This document shows positions 14,338-25,439 of a stretch of DNA of 64,000 nt, in pieces. Position numbers and translations under genes: made by a program. The notes below the pieces were generated by a model that made no database searches, was not told where the DNA came from, and worked only from the letters and a program-made list of their open reading frames with translations. Source of the DNA: Exophiala sp. HKRS030 (lineage: Eukaryota; Ascomycota; Eurotiomycetes; Chaetothyriales; Herpotrichiellaceae); NCBI GenBank assembly GCA_023897205.1, contig JAHWDD010000001.1, forward strand, positions 1,488,001 through 1,552,000, given 5' to 3'. Position 1 is the stretch's first letter; each line of letters opens with the position of its first letter.

Positions 14338-15306
14338 TCAAGCCGGTGAAGCATCCCACAATTCTTCTGCATTGTCTCTAAAGAGCTTCTCTACGAGTTC
14401 AGGGTCATTACCACACCACTCAAAACACCTCTCGATGAATGGTACGGAGTCAACGCCATCGAACCTCGTATGTGGCCAATCGGTCGCGTATACGACACGA
14501 TCTTTGGCTTCTTTGATCAGCTCCTGCCCAATCGGGTCCATGTCTCGCATGTCAGGATCTTTCGACAGCCTGTAGGGTGCCGACAGCTTAACCCAAGTCC
14601 GCTTCTGCAGGAGCGTGACAAGCGACTCAAATCCAGGCATCTTGTAGGGGAGAATAGCTTGCGTAGGATGGTAGGGATCTGGCATGGTTGGCCAGCCGAA
14701 ATGATCTATACACACCTTCAACCCTAGATCAGGCACAATATTCTCCAGAGGCGTTGCGAGCTTGAGCGGAATGTAAAGTTGCAACACCCAGTCCAAAGGC
14801 TTGAGGATCCTGGCATATGCATGCAATTCGCTTCGGAGTTCTGACTCGGTGACTTCTCTTCCTACGGACACCAGATTGACACGTGCTCCCCTCACACCGA
14901 GCTTATGCCAGTGTCGCAAGGTGGCCTCGTCAATGGTATGCGGATCGAGCCCGACGATTGCTCGGCCATGTCGAGGGGTCAATTCTTTTAACGCATCGAG
15001 CATACATGAGTTGTCATTTCCGTATATGGATGGCTGGACAAGGACCATATTGTGTATGCCAAATTGAGAGTAGAAGGTCTTTGCATCTTCTAAGGTATGA
15101 GCGTGAGGCTTGTATTTGGCATCGGCAGCCAATTTGTAGCGTACTGGGTCAACGACATGCATATGACTGTCCCATGTTCCCTTCGGTAAAGGTTGTGAGA
15201 GTCGTGCCGGGACCTTATGCTGCTGTTGAGAATAACATCTGGAGAAGATGCTTGTGGAGCCAAACCCTGTAGGGCGAAAGACCTTGGGCGATTTTGCAAG
15301 CGACAT
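14338..15306 (-). CDS. Metal-dependent TIM-barrel amidohydrolase (2-pyrone-4,6-dicarboxylate hydrolase-like)
   Basis: Single-exon gene, 322 residues from the first in-frame ATG at 15306. After a basic, Ser/Gln-rich N-terminus of about 35 residues that could be a mitochondrial presequence, the barrel starts with WDSHMHVVDP (H48-x-H50, the usual metal ligands). It continues with VQPSIYGNDNSC, VCIDHFGWP and the terminal YATDWPH, where Asp (about residue 276) is the catalytic base in this family. The set matches the LigI/PDC-hydrolase-type amidohydrolases acting on lactones or small carboxylates. The exact substrate is unknown. It shares a 466-bp divergent promoter with the PDI-like gene. Confidence 0.85.
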   Translation of the reverse strand: MSLAKSPKVFRPTGFGSTSIFSRCYSQQQHKVPARLSQPLPKGTWDSHMHVVDPVRYKLAADAKYKPHAHTLEDAKTFYSQFGIHNMVLVQPSIYGNDNSCMLDALKELTPRHGRAIVGLDPHTIDEATLRHWHKLGVRGARVNLVSVGREVTESELRSELHAYARILKPLDWVLQLYIPLKLATPLENIVPDLGLKVCIDHFGWPTMPDPYHPTQAILPYKMPGFESLVTLLQKRTWVKLSAPYRLSKDPDMRDMDPIGQELIKEAKDRVVYATDWPHTRFDGVDSVPFIERCFEWCGNDPELVEKLFRDNAEELWDASPA

Positions 15307-15772
15307 GTCAAAGTTCAAACCATGGGTATTCCATGAGTGCCCTGTTCAGATGTGGTTGATAGATGATTAATAAGTTAAACAGGTACACGTTATTCCATAT
15401 GTAAGGCTCACGAGGCTGAAGTTGCAGAGAGTGACGAGGCTCCAGGGTTTCGGGCTAAAAGCAGCGACAGGCGCAAGGGGCAAAGCAGAGACACCCGCGA
15501 CGTTGCAGATCCAACCCCCATGTCTCTCAACCATCTCGCCATTCTGCAAACTCCCAATTGAACCTGGAGTTTCCAGTCTGTACATTCTTTCCCACTATCT
15601 AATCTTTTGCTCTTTATCGCAACAGGCTCTCATCTGATTCTCACGATCCCTTTTTACCTTCACGTTCCGCCTGCACCGGGTGTTCTCTACCTGGGTTCTT
15701 CGAAAGTCAAAAGTCTTAAGTCCACCTTGCTCTACCGACCCTTGAACGGGCCATCGCTGGCCAACTCACAAT
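15307..15772. promoter_or_regulatory. Divergent promoter region, amidohydrolase / PDI-like gene
   Basis: 466 bp between two start codons on opposite strands. The right half is pyrimidine-rich on the plus strand (for example CTTTTTACCTTC near 15650), as in many fungal leaders. No recognised operator is seen. Confidence 0.4.
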
Positions 15773-18082
15773 ATGAGGCCGGCATTGCTGGCATGGGCGC
15801 TAGCCGCCGTATTCACAACATCTTTCGCGGCGCCGCCGGGTTCGCCGAAAGGAAATGTGTTATCGGACGATGCAGTCTCCGGGGAGACTCCTGCCGAGGG
15901 AGGAGAAGCGATCGATTACACAGTTTTCAATGGAATCAAGGTACCCCCAATGGCGGAGATAGAGGGCGGCAAGTTCGAAGAGACGGTAAAAGATGGCTAC
16001 TGGTATGCGTCTATACGGAGAACAAACGAGGATCGTTGACTAACACATCATCGCAGGTGGGTTAAACACTACTCACCCTATTGCGGGCATTGTAAAGCCA
16101 TCGCACCACATTGGCAGACACTTTACGAATTCTATGCGACATCCGACCCTCTTGACGGACTGACAAAGTCTGGTCAGCCAGATCTCTCCTCTCCAAACAG
16201 CTTTCACGGATACTACAATTTCCATTTCGCTTCTCTGAACTGTATAGCGTACGGCGACGTCTGCGAAAAGCACGGGGTGCGCGCATGGCCGACGTTTCTC
16301 CTCTACAAAGACGGCGAGCTTGTTGAGAAATACACTGGGGAAAAATCTATGGAGGCTTTCAGCAGCTATGTCGAAGAGAAACTCGAACAAATCAAACCCG
16401 GTTCTAGGCCACGAGAAGGCGTCAAGGTGCCCAAGGCTGGTGCTAAAAGTGTAGACCGTGGAGCTTCGCCTGAGGTACCTGTTGCAAAGGATAAGGACAC
16501 CGCCGCAGGTGTTGCTGCAGGAGCCAAGCAGAACAAACAGCACCCGGCCGAGACAACTTCTGCGATGTTGGCATCTGAGACTGCGAGACTGGGCCGTCAG
16601 AACAGTCTCAAGTCAGGACTCATGGCCAACCCCAAAGGTGCTTCTGTCGCATTGACCCCAGAGTCGTTCCAGAAACTTGTCACCACGTCTCAGGATCCTT
16701 GGTTCATCAAGTTTTACGTTCCCTGGTGTTCTCATTGCCAGCATCTTGCGCCCACCTGGTCCGAACTAGCTCGCGAGATGGAAGGCAAGCTAAACATCGG
16801 AGAGGTCAACTGCGAACAGTCTCCTCGCCTTTGCAAGGATGCCAAGGTCAGCGGATACCCTACCATCTACTTCTTCCGAGGTGGAGAACGAGTCGAGTAC
16901 GAAGGACTGAGAGGCTTGGGCGATCTCCTTTCCTTCGCCAACAAAGCTTTGGATAGTGAGGTCAAGTATGTGGATGCCAACGACTTCAAAGAAATGGAAG
17001 AGACCGAAGAAGTGATCTTTGTCTATTTCTTTGACGATGCCACCACTTCTGAAGATTTCGCAGCGCTGGACCGCCTGACTCTGAGCTTGATCGGACATGC
17101 CAAAATTGTCAAGACAGACTCAGAGATCTTAGCCAGCCGCTTCAAGATCTCGACATGGCCTAGGTTGCTTGTTTCTCGTGATGGACGGCCGACATACTAC
17201 AACGCTCTCGCTCCCAAAGACATGAGAGACTTCCGACGTGTCCTGACCTGGATGCAATCGGTGTGGCTGCCTCTAGTGCCCGAATTGAGTCCTGCGAATG
17301 CAAGAGAAATCATGGCAGGCCACTACGTTGTTATGGGCGTTCTAAGCCGCGATCGACCAGACGAGTTCTTGCAATCACGACGTGAGCTCAAGAACGCGGC
17401 TCTTGAATGGATGGACAAGCAAACCCAGGCTTTCCAGCTAGAACGGCAGGAACTGCGAGACTCGAAGCAGCTCCGTATCGAGGAGGCCGAAGATCGCAAT
17501 GACCAGCGAGCTTTGAGACAGGCCAAGAGTCGTGTCATCAGTATCACCGAAGAGTCATTCCGTAAACAAGTCAGCTTCGCGTGGGTTGATGGTATTTTCT
17601 GGGAGAGATGGCTGCGCTCGACCTATGGCGTCGACGTGTCGAAAGGTGAACGTGTGATTATTAACGATGAAGATGTAAGTTACCTCTCCTCGTCAGAATG
17701 TTCAGCTCTGTTCTCTGAACCCAAACTAACGTGCTCCTGACAGAACCGACGATATTGGGATGTCACGGACTCGGGAGCATACATTGTGCCTTCCCGAACT
17801 TCGATCCTTGAGACCTTGAACAGAATCATTGCCAATCCACCCAAGCTTACGCCAAAGTCAACAATTGGCACGTTTGAGAATGTTTTCTTTCAAATTCGAA
17901 ACTTTGGCACTTATCATCCTTACTTTTCTTTTGCCATCCTGATCGTCAGCGTGGTCATGTTGCTTTATGTCTTGAAGAATGGAACCACTATTAAGAGGAA
18001 CCTCAGCCGGAACAGCAGCGGCTACTTCCATCTCGATGGCAAGGAAGGCTTGCTGGGAGGTTCGAATGGGAAAGCCGATTAA
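15773..18082 (+). CDS. Membrane-anchored ER protein disulfide isomerase (Eps1/TMX-like)
   Basis: Thiol-disulfide oxidoreductase for folding or quality control in the ER lumen, 728 residues. Exons are 15773-16002, 16057-17674 and 17744-18082 (introns 54 and 69 nt, the second with an ACTAAC branch site). A signal peptide (about 1-20) precedes thioredoxin domain 1 with CGHC at 86-89 and domain 2 with CSHC at 301-304. Redox-inactive thioredoxin-like folds probably follow. A single membrane span at about 677-698 (FSFAILIVSVVMLLYVL) leaves a short basic cytosolic tail, so topology is type I. No KDEL-type signal is present, consistent with a membrane-anchored PDI like yeast Eps1. Exon 1 was joined at TGG-TGG-GTT to give YWWVKHYSPYCGHC. 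Confidence 0.9.
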
Positions 18083-19329
18083 GCCATCGCGGGAGTGGGA
18101 GAGTCTTGGGATTTTCTTCACCTTGGCGGTAATGAAACAGAGCAGACGGTTTGTACGACGAAAACCGGTGCACTTCCCAAGGGGAATATCAGGTCTCTCG
18201 TCAGATTCACGTTCTGAATGGCTGGAGGCTAGGGGTCTCAACATGAGGCTTTCTTTTGTATATGTACAGTGCATGGCGATGGCGTTTTTCGGCTTGGGGT
18301 CTATACAGTGGTGAATCCATTGAATTGAATTGAATTGAATTAAATAAGTATAAAAGATATTGGGTTCTTGAGACATTACCTGAATGTTCAAGTAGTACGA
18401 ATTGACTTGCCGTTGGCAATCTTTTCATCCTTCACTGTGCCACGTGTTTATGGTGGTTCTTTTTATCATGATTTGTTGTTCCTCGAAACGCCTGAGTAGC
18501 TGGTGTCTCAAACGGAGGGGCCTCGTGTTCGATGTGGGAGAGATGCAGAAGCTTTACGAGTGCTATGTGTCAAGAGAGTGGCCCTACTCCTGATAAGTCT
18601 GATCTTACAGTGAGCAGGAAGATGTACGGATGAGTTTCGGGCCACGAATGTGAGTATACAAGAGAGCCTATTTCATCTTTTCAACACTACGGGGCGCACG
18701 ACATGTAACAGAAGGGGGAGGGGAGGCACGGCGAAGAAAAGAAACAATGACTTTGGCAATCAAGCTTCGTCCATGCTGAAAGGACTAGGCGACACCTTGG
18801 TTTTTGTGAAATTTCGTTTTTTTTGGTTTTTGGGTCTGGTTACTTTGTGCTCGCAAGGGACGGGGTACGTGGTCATCCTGCAAAAGAGTGTTGCATGTGT
18901 GTGTGTGTACGAGTACTTGAGTCGAATCCTCAAGAAACTCTTGCGTACCCACCCACAAACAGCACCGCTCCCCCATGCCCCTCCATTCCTTTTCTTTCCA
19001 TGTGTCGTCGGCTCGGCTCTCATGGTTCCAGAGTTCCCAAGTCCCAGAGTCGCAAGGTTTGAAAGAAAAAAAAGGATGACACGACAGCACAAATGGTTCC
19101 TTTTCCTCTTCTTTTCTGTCATGATAAAATGACCTTTTGTGGCATTCTTGTGACATCAAGATGAAGAGTAGGTGTGACAACCTTCTCCTCATCACGTCTC
19201 GCTTCCCAATTCGTAGCCTCGGGGGGTGTCAAAGGTGCTCAGATTCGTGATTGCAACAAAACGACAGAACTCCCTCCACTCCCCAACAACAAACATTATT
19301 GCGGTTTTGAGGGTCGGGGGGGAAAAAGC
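18083..19329. other. 1.25-kb convergent intergenic region
   Basis: Lies between two stop codons; no supported gene. It contains an (ATTGA) pentamer repeat at 18319-18341, poly-T and poly-G/T tracts near 18815-18840, and a short GT run near 18895-18909. Short frames on both strands have no protein-like composition. Confidence 0.4.
18319..18341. repeat. (ATTGA)4.6 pentanucleotide microsatellite
   Basis: Four perfect ATTGA units plus ATT, located in the probable 3' UTR of the PDI-like gene. Confidence 0.85.
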
Positions 19330-19906
19330 TTATCGACCGGCGCCGAACACTCTACGTCCGCCGCGTTCTTGCTGTTGTTGTTGTTGGGCGACGGGGACGA
19401 CGTTGACGGCGATCGAGTCGAAACCCATGCTCTTGAGGAGGTCCTTGGTGTCCGAGTCGACGTCCAATTGACCACTCTCGGTGTTTTGGGTGAAGTCCAA
19501 GGCCGAGATCTCGGGCACGTATTGATCCTTGCGTTCACGTTCTTCCTCTTGGAGTTTGAACGAGATGCCACGGACCGGACCACGTTGGATACGTTTCATC
19601 AAGTGTGTGGTGTAACCCGCGATCTGTTCCGTAATCTATCAGTGTCTTTGTCTTTTTTTCCCCTTCAACCCCAACGACTTCTCCTGGAGTCTTCACGCAC
19701 CTTGTTACGGAGACGCTTCGATGGGATGATTGCAATTTCATCGCATATCCTCTTGTTGGTCTCGAAGTCGAGAGTGAGCTTGGGGTAGTACCGCTCGATG
19801 ATGACCTTGGCGGACTTCTTGACCGTCTGAACAAGTAATTAGTTTGTTGTCAAGGAATAAGAACACAAGATGAGTTGAGGTGTACCTTTGTTCGAACGCG
19901 ACCCAT
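19330..19906 (-). CDS. RPS17: 40S ribosomal protein eS17
   Basis: Structural protein of the small cytosolic ribosomal subunit, 146 residues. Exon 1 is only 21 nt (19906-19886, MGRVRTK), then intron 19885-19827, exon 2 19826-19701, intron 19700-19624, exon 3 19623-19330. The joined N-terminus runs [17 protein letters not shown] and then [20 protein letters not shown], which is diagnostic. The C-terminus ends in a Gln run and RRVFGAGR, as in fungal eS17. An early, very short first exon is common in fungal ribosomal protein genes. Codon usage is biased, as expected. Confidence 0.97.
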
Positions 19907-20344
19907 TTTGACGACAAAAGGGACTTTGGCTGGTCTCTTGGTGGTGTTGAGGGAAGGTGAGGGAGATGTGTGTAGGAAGCCAGAGGATTGAACACTACGG
20001 CGCACTTTGGACAAATTTTGAGAATGTGGACGTCTTGGCAAATGTGGATGGGGTATCGTCCGTGAGCCAAGAGACCAATTATGTAAGCTGACCTAGTCGA
20101 GGTATGCACGGAAGTACTGGCGTCTGACAAAAGAATAATCCTAACACACTGCACAACCAGCCATTGAATACAAAAACATGGTTTCTGTCAGACAAATTCT
20201 AGCAAGATACCCTGCGTGCACTCCTTCGGCGTAGAGCACCCCTACTCATAAGGAACATACCTGGAAAGCTTACAGACAAAATGACCATGAGAAGATTTTT
20301 TCAATTTCTATACAGAGTACAAAGTTATTCTTACAACCAACCTT
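19907..20344. promoter_or_regulatory. RPS17 upstream region
   Basis: 438 bp upstream of RPS17 (minus strand) and downstream of MRP51, so it holds the RPS17 promoter and the MRP51 3' end. Just upstream of the RPS17 ATG the minus strand is rich in CCCTTT/CTTCC tracts. No recognised ribosomal-protein box is certain. Confidence 0.4.
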
Positions 20345-21907
20345 TCAGGCAGGTTTATTGGCCAAATTCTGAGTTGCTCGCCGAGTCAACTCGTTCAACT
20401 CTTCACTTATATCCTGACTCGGTGCGGGAGTAGATCTCGCTACTGTTGACTGCCTTTTGAAAAGTCTGTCCAAAGGTCTGACTTGCGAAGCCGGAGCCGG
20501 CCTTGTCGTATTTGTCCCTGTCCGTCGGCGTTCAGTGGCCTCGACAGGAACGTCATTCTCTAGATGCCAGTCTTTCATGAGCCTGGTATTGATTTCCACC
20601 TTTCCACCTTGTGAAACTGCCGCAGAGACAGGCTGGACGACCAACTTAGGACCATCCTTGACTGACTGCCACTGCCAGGGACGATCTCGTAATTCGCTCC
20701 AATGAGGCTGTGGAATGACGAAGCCAGCCATGCCGACATTGGGAATAGATCTCTGCTGTCCGAGCTGGATCGTCTTCAACAAGCGGGCTGGTACCGGAGG
20801 ACGAGTGTCTCTTGGACCAACAATGACATCGTTTTGTGCAAAGGATTCCGACCTGAGATATGACAAGCCGGCAGAAGGATGTGTTCGAGGAGGTCCGGAC
20901 TCCTTGTATTGATCAGCGGCTATTGTGTCACGTCCGTAATGCCATGGTTCTCTGTTCATGACGGATGTTTTGGGTCCGTCTGCAAGATCGAAGAACTCGA
21001 CTATCAGCGGCGCGAACTTGCTGGGCTCAGAACGTAGCTGACGAAGATACTCGGCGACGTCCTCTTCTGAAACCGTCACACTCGTGTCATCCGCAGCCCC
21101 CGTCTCGCCACTTTCCAGTGCGTCGGCACGACGTTGAGCTATCCGCTGGCTGATCAAGTATCGTTCCACGTGTTTTCGAAATTCTGCCCTCTTCTCTTTT
21201 GTGGTCTTGCCTAAGAAAGCTTCAAATTCTGCGCCGTTGAGGCCGGCCAGGTAGGGGCCCAGATATCTCCATCTTCGCCTGGACAAAGCAGCTGGCGATA
21301 AGCTGGACTCTGATGCGGTTGATGTTGATGTTGTTGAAGTCGATTCGGAGTTGTCTTTTGAGACCTTCTCGAGTGTCTCTCTGAGATGCTTGGGCAGTTC
21401 TGATACACGCTCGGCAGAAGATTTGTCTAACCATGATACTGGGCCACTCTTCCTGTCCAGAGTCAAAGGCACCTCTGCGGTATGATCGATTTCCGGGTCA
21501 AATGCACTCGTGCGTTCATAGTGCCTCTTGTCTCTGGTGGCGGGGAGGGTCACCCTCAGATTGAGCTCTTGATATTTTCGTAGAGTAAGGACATGGTCGG
21601 CCGCGGATTCGAAATCGGCAACGTGCTCAGGAGTATCAATTCCTCGCAGTATTCTAACGGTGGGTGTGCCGGACTTTGTCGTGGTCGAGACTGGCAGAGC
21701 TCGCTTGAGACCCCAATCACCTTTGAACAGGGTCGACCTGGGAGTCTCGAGTGCTGCTCGCAGTGGGTAGGGAGTAGTAGCTGAATCGGACGACACAACG
21801 GGTTCGGAGGTAGGTTCGGTAGGCGGTACGGAAAGTGCAGGTGGAAGGGCGAAAAGCTTTGAGTTGCGCAGTAAGCTCGCCGCCGGAGACAGACGAGCAG
21901 CTGTCAT
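20345..21907 (-). CDS. MRP51: Mitochondrial small-subunit ribosomal protein Mrp51 (bS1m)
   Basis: Single-exon gene, 520 residues from the first in-frame ATG at 21907. The N-terminus MTAARLSPAASLLRNSKLF is basic/hydroxylated like a mitochondrial presequence. It is followed by the family hallmarks KGDWGLKRALP and DFESAADHVLTL. It is a mitoribosome-specific protein of fungi that helps position mRNA for translation initiation. A Ser/Thr-rich, low-complexity segment (about residues 190-215) and a basic C-terminus are seen. The open frame extends upstream without an ATG, so the chosen start is firm. Confidence 0.88.
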   Translation of the reverse strand: MTAARLSPAASLLRNSKLFALPPALSVPPTEPTSEPVVSSDSATTPYPLRAALETPRSTLFKGDWGLKRALPVSTTTKSGTPTVRILRGIDTPEHVADFESAADHVLTLRKYQELNLRVTLPATRDKRHYERTSAFDPEIDHTAEVPLTLDRKSGPVSWLDKSSAERVSELPKHLRETLEKVSKDNSESTSTTSTSTASESSLSPAALSRRRWRYLGPYLAGLNGAEFEAFLGKTTKEKRAEFRKHVERYLISQRIAQRRADALESGETGAADDTSVTVSEEDVAEYLRQLRSEPSKFAPLIVEFFDLADGPKTSVMNREPWHYGRDTIAADQYKESGPPRTHPSAGLSYLRSESFAQNDVIVGPRDTRPPVPARLLKTIQLGQQRSIPNVGMAGFVIPQPHWSELRDRPWQWQSVKDGPKLVVQPVSAAVSQGGKVEINTRLMKDWHLENDVPVEATERRRTGTNTTRPAPASQVRPLDRLFKRQSTVARSTPAPSQDISEELNELTRRATQNLANKPA

Positions 21908-22335
21908 TGCTGCAATGTCTGGCCCAGCTGTTACTGGCGATCGGAAGGTCTTGTAAATGAATGCGTAGCTTGGGAGCGCAAGCAGAAGATTCAATTGGGA
22001 AATATTTGCCAAGGGTGTAAAGTAGTTTAACAGCGGCTCGTACCTCGCCCCAGATCGGGAAATACAGTGATGCCGCCCTTGAGAACTACGTGGAACACAC
22101 CAATGTCAACCTGGGAAGATTCCGACACGATTAATCGATGTGAATACTGAAAGATCTCGTGGTTGATTCCCAGAATATGGCATTTACAATACCAGTAGCA
22201 CAAGCTTTGTTGACTCTTGTCCCGCTGCCCTTAGGCCCCGATCACATATACCCAGGTAATTAATTATTCTTCTACCGGCACATCCCATGATTGTGCTGCT
22301 TTCATTCAAATGTAGGGGTCCTGCTTTCGAGGACA
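21908..22335. promoter_or_regulatory. MRP51 upstream region
   Basis: 428 bp between the MRP51 start and the stop of the short Zn2Cys6 gene, both on minus. Read on the minus strand it contains no continuation of the short regulator's coding sequence, supporting true truncation of that gene. Confidence 0.4.
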
Positions 22336-23315
22336 TCATCCGACGAGGCCCAAGATATTGGTTTGCAGCAAATAGACTACAGGCTTGAGTTCGGCGAGCT
22401 GGTCAAGCTCGAGAGAGGACAAGGTAGTCGACACTTCCAGCTCTCGCAATATGCGTGAGGCGGCCTTGATATGCACGTTTGCGGCCAGGGCATTGCCCTG
22501 CGCGGCTTCGAAAACCCAGCTAATCAACGATGCCACAATGAAACCGACAATCTGAAGCGGGTCGGGGATCTCTATTGAAGAAATCCTTCGCAGCGCCCAT
22601 TGGTAATGACAGAAGGTCGACCTGGTCAGATTGGTCGACGGAGATCCTACGCCGGCTCCTGCTCCTTTGTTGATGCGAAGTTGCTCATCTGCAAGTGCGG
22701 CGGCTACCAGCAGATGTCGGCATGCAGGACAGACTGTCGCCCACAAGGGAACCACAACGGCCCAGACCTCATGGTTCAACCAAGATTTTGTAAGGTTCGG
22801 GGCCGTCTCGCTCAGCCAGAAGCGTATGCTGCGTCGTTCTTCGGGCGTATCACCGAGTGCATGAATGATCTGTCGTGCTATTTGCGGTCTGGCAAGAATT
22901 CGAGGGTTATACTGGTTGGGCCTGAAACCGTGCTGCTCTTGTAAAGGGATGGTTTTGGGCGCCAGAAGAGACCCTCCGGCACGATCAATTGCTACCGCAA
23001 CGACTTTTGAGACCGAACCCTCGAAGATCCAAGGTCTTGGACTCTTATACAGACAGTCGCGATCAGCAGTGATGCATCTGTTACACATTGCGCAGGTTAG
23101 TTTGTTTCCCAGCGAGACTCAAATCTTCTGGAAAGTCTGTCCCACCTGCTACATATGGGCTTTCCTTCGTCGCATTTTATGCGTCGAAGTCTGCTCAAAC
23201 TGGTGAGTTTCACAACGTGTGGAATTGGTTTGTTTCGGCCTCACTTGCATGTCGTACACCCACTTCTGACTTTGTGATGATGTTGCTTGAGTCTAACTTT
23301 GGTGTTCTCGACCAT
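22336..23315 (-). CDS. Short Zn2Cys6 transcription factor, probably C-terminally truncated
   Basis: Exons 23315-23245, 23190-23146 and 23077-22336 (introns 54 and 68 nt) give 285 residues. Splicing restores a perfect binuclear zinc cluster, CTTCKLRRIKCDEGKPICSR plus CITADRDC, with Cys at 20, 23, 30, 37, 40 and 47 (CX2CX6CX6CX2CX6C). One intron lies right after the second Cys codon and one between the fourth and fifth Cys. The rest looks like the N-terminal part of a fungal regulator's middle region (helical, about residues 80-285). It stops at NILGLVG, where relatives of this class usually continue for 150-300 residues. The sequence beyond the stop shows no coding continuation. It may act as a DNA-binding competitor lacking an activation region, or be a decaying gene. 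Confidence 0.75.
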
Positions 23316-24175
23316 TGCTGCTGAAACTCACCAGGGGAAGTCGACTATCTGACTTCACCTTGATGCACTTATAGATATGCACGTTTGGTATGTCCCGTTG
23401 GTTTATCTGATAGTGTAAAATGACAAAATCCGACGCATTTCGGGAAAAGGTGGAAGCTTCTGAAGAACACACGCGCCAACAAGTATTGGAAAGGTCTTTT
23501 TATGATAAGTTTAAGGCGTCCAGGAGCCTATATTAGTAGCTGAGGGCGATCAGGCGCCCCAAATCGACTCGCCAAAACTCGCCCCCCTCCCCCAAGCCAA
23601 TGGGTATTGTCGACGCTTCCCCAGATTGAAGCTTATTAAAGCTTATTAGGCGAATATGCGGTGTTGTGCAGGGGTTGGAGAGAGATCTTCTACGACTACT
23701 CAGTGCTGGGCAAGTGCCAATTACTGTATAAACTAGTTACCTCCGTCGTAATAGGGAACAGTTGGTCTTTATCATTGAATTAGGTAATCCTCGCAGATAT
23801 GGTACTCTCTTCGAGAAGGTGGTGCCGCTCTTCCTCACCCCAGGGTTTTTGGGTTGCTGCGAATACTATGGCTCTCATCGCTTGGACTGTGCGCGCTGAG
23901 ACCGCAGCTCTGACTCCGGCCTCTTGGACCATTTGATTAGGATGTAGAGTTGCGCTGAAGTAGCGTTACATGATTACTATGCTGTCATGGTATCAAGTTT
24001 CTCGATCTTGTTACATTTAAGGAGCTTATTAGCGTCTTTGGCCTGTTTCTAAAAGCTGTCACCATTTGTCCTTGGGTAGAGAAATTGAAAGGGTTATCTA
24101 CTTGGATATGGACCAGGCAAAAGACAACCTGCTTCAACGTTGCCCTGATCAAATGTTGCCATGCTTGCCACCCCA
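23316..24175. other. 860-bp intergenic region with short repeats
   Basis: No supported gene. GCTTATTA occurs twice in tandem (23631-23638 and 23641-23648) and again near 24025. The flanks are AT-richer than average. A 46-codon plus-strand frame at 23799-23936 has no recognisable homology. It could be a remnant of a mobile element, but no terminal repeats or target duplication are clear. Confidence 0.35.
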
Positions 24176-25439
24176 TCAATTCCTATAGATCTTGTCACCA
24201 TCACCCTCTTTCTTGTGCAACGCATCCTTCAGTGCTCGAACCGTGTCAACCTGGTATTTTTTGCCCGCCTCGAGAACGGCATCATGCATCATGAACGGGT
24301 GCGGCACCCTGGGGTACATGATATGCTCCACTGGCACACCCGCTTCACGCAACTTTTCGACATATGCTTGTCCCTCCTCCCTGAGCGGATCGAGCTCTGC
24401 CGTGACTACAAGTGCCTGGGCTAGGCCGCGGAAAGACGGCGCTTTGATCGGATTGATTTTCCATTCCTGATTGAAAGCATATCTGGGGTTAGCTACACTC
24501 TACATGACAAGAACAGGGGGAGGCCGTGGCACCTTTTCCCAGCCTTTCGGCCTTGGAATACCTAAATAATGATTGTATGCAAAACATACGCGCTCCACGG
24601 GTAGAGCAGGTGTGTTGACCAGTTCTGCAAAAGACTTGTAAGGGCAAGTCGGGTTAACGTCACCATTGGGAAGTAAGGCTGTCATGTCGACACCAGGCAC
24701 GACAAGCAGCTGGAAAGCGAGCGGAACACCTTCATCTCGGGCCAAGTGAGCCAGTACAGCGGAAAGGTGACCCCCAGCAGACACGCCACCTATCGCAGTC
24801 CGGTTGGTGTCCAGATGAAACTCGTCCACCTTTTCCTTTTGTATCTAAGACATGTCGTTTGTCAATCTTCCTGGATCCCAGCCTCGAATCTGATTTCAAG
24901 CATGTCTCGGGTCTGGAACGATACCGCCAATGGTGCGGAAATAAACTCACCCATTTCAGCGCTGCAAAACAGTCCTCCAATGGAATAGGGTAACGATAGT
25001 CAGGCGAGAGGCGGTATTCGACGTCGAAAGCCACACACCCTACTTCCCTGCAGACCCGTCGACAGAACGGATCATCCATTTCCAAGTCGCCAAACGTGAA
25101 ACCGCCTCCATGGTAATTGATATAAAGTGGCCGGCGTGGAGTCGTTGCATCATCTGCCGGACCTGGTTCGAAGATACGGATAGAGATCTCACCGCCGTTT
25201 ACAGGACACTTCTGTTCGCTGATCCTGAATACCTCACCACCGTCTGCACGACCCCATTGGATGACGTACTGTAGTGGGTTGGCGCGAAAGGTCTCGATCG
25301 GTATTTGGTGCGTATGGAGTCTACCGGCGTTGTACTTGTTGTAGTATTCGACATACACCGGGTCTAGACGGTCTGTCAAGTCGTCTGGAATGGCGTTGAG
25401 GAGAGGCTGGGTAATGAGTTGAAGAGCTTGTTTGGACAT
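24176..25439 (-). CDS. HSL-family carboxylesterase/lipase (alpha/beta hydrolase)
   Basis: Exons 25439-24951, 24844-24533 and 24466-24176 (introns 106 and 66 nt) give 363 residues. The catalytic set of the hormone-sensitive-lipase class is complete: oxyanion HGGG at 110-113, nucleophile in GGVSAGG (S185), acid in AELDPLREEG (D293) and His in VPHPFM (H323). No signal peptide is seen, so it is probably cytosolic. For the second intron the acceptor CAATCAG restores frame into EWKINPIKAP; the nearer AG does not. It is divergent from a Zn2Cys6 regulator, with a shared 14-bp element in the promoter. The likely role is hydrolysis of a short-chain or aromatic ester substrate; substrate unknown. Confidence 0.9.

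Noticed and set aside
18760..19195. Several 79-160-codon frames on both strands between the PDI gene and RPS17
   Set aside because: Mutually overlapping, driven by poly-T and GT tracts; no family motif.
23799..23936. 46-codon frame whose complement faintly recalls a transposase helix-turn-helix
   Set aside because: Too short and too weak; no DDE residues, terminal repeats or target duplication found.
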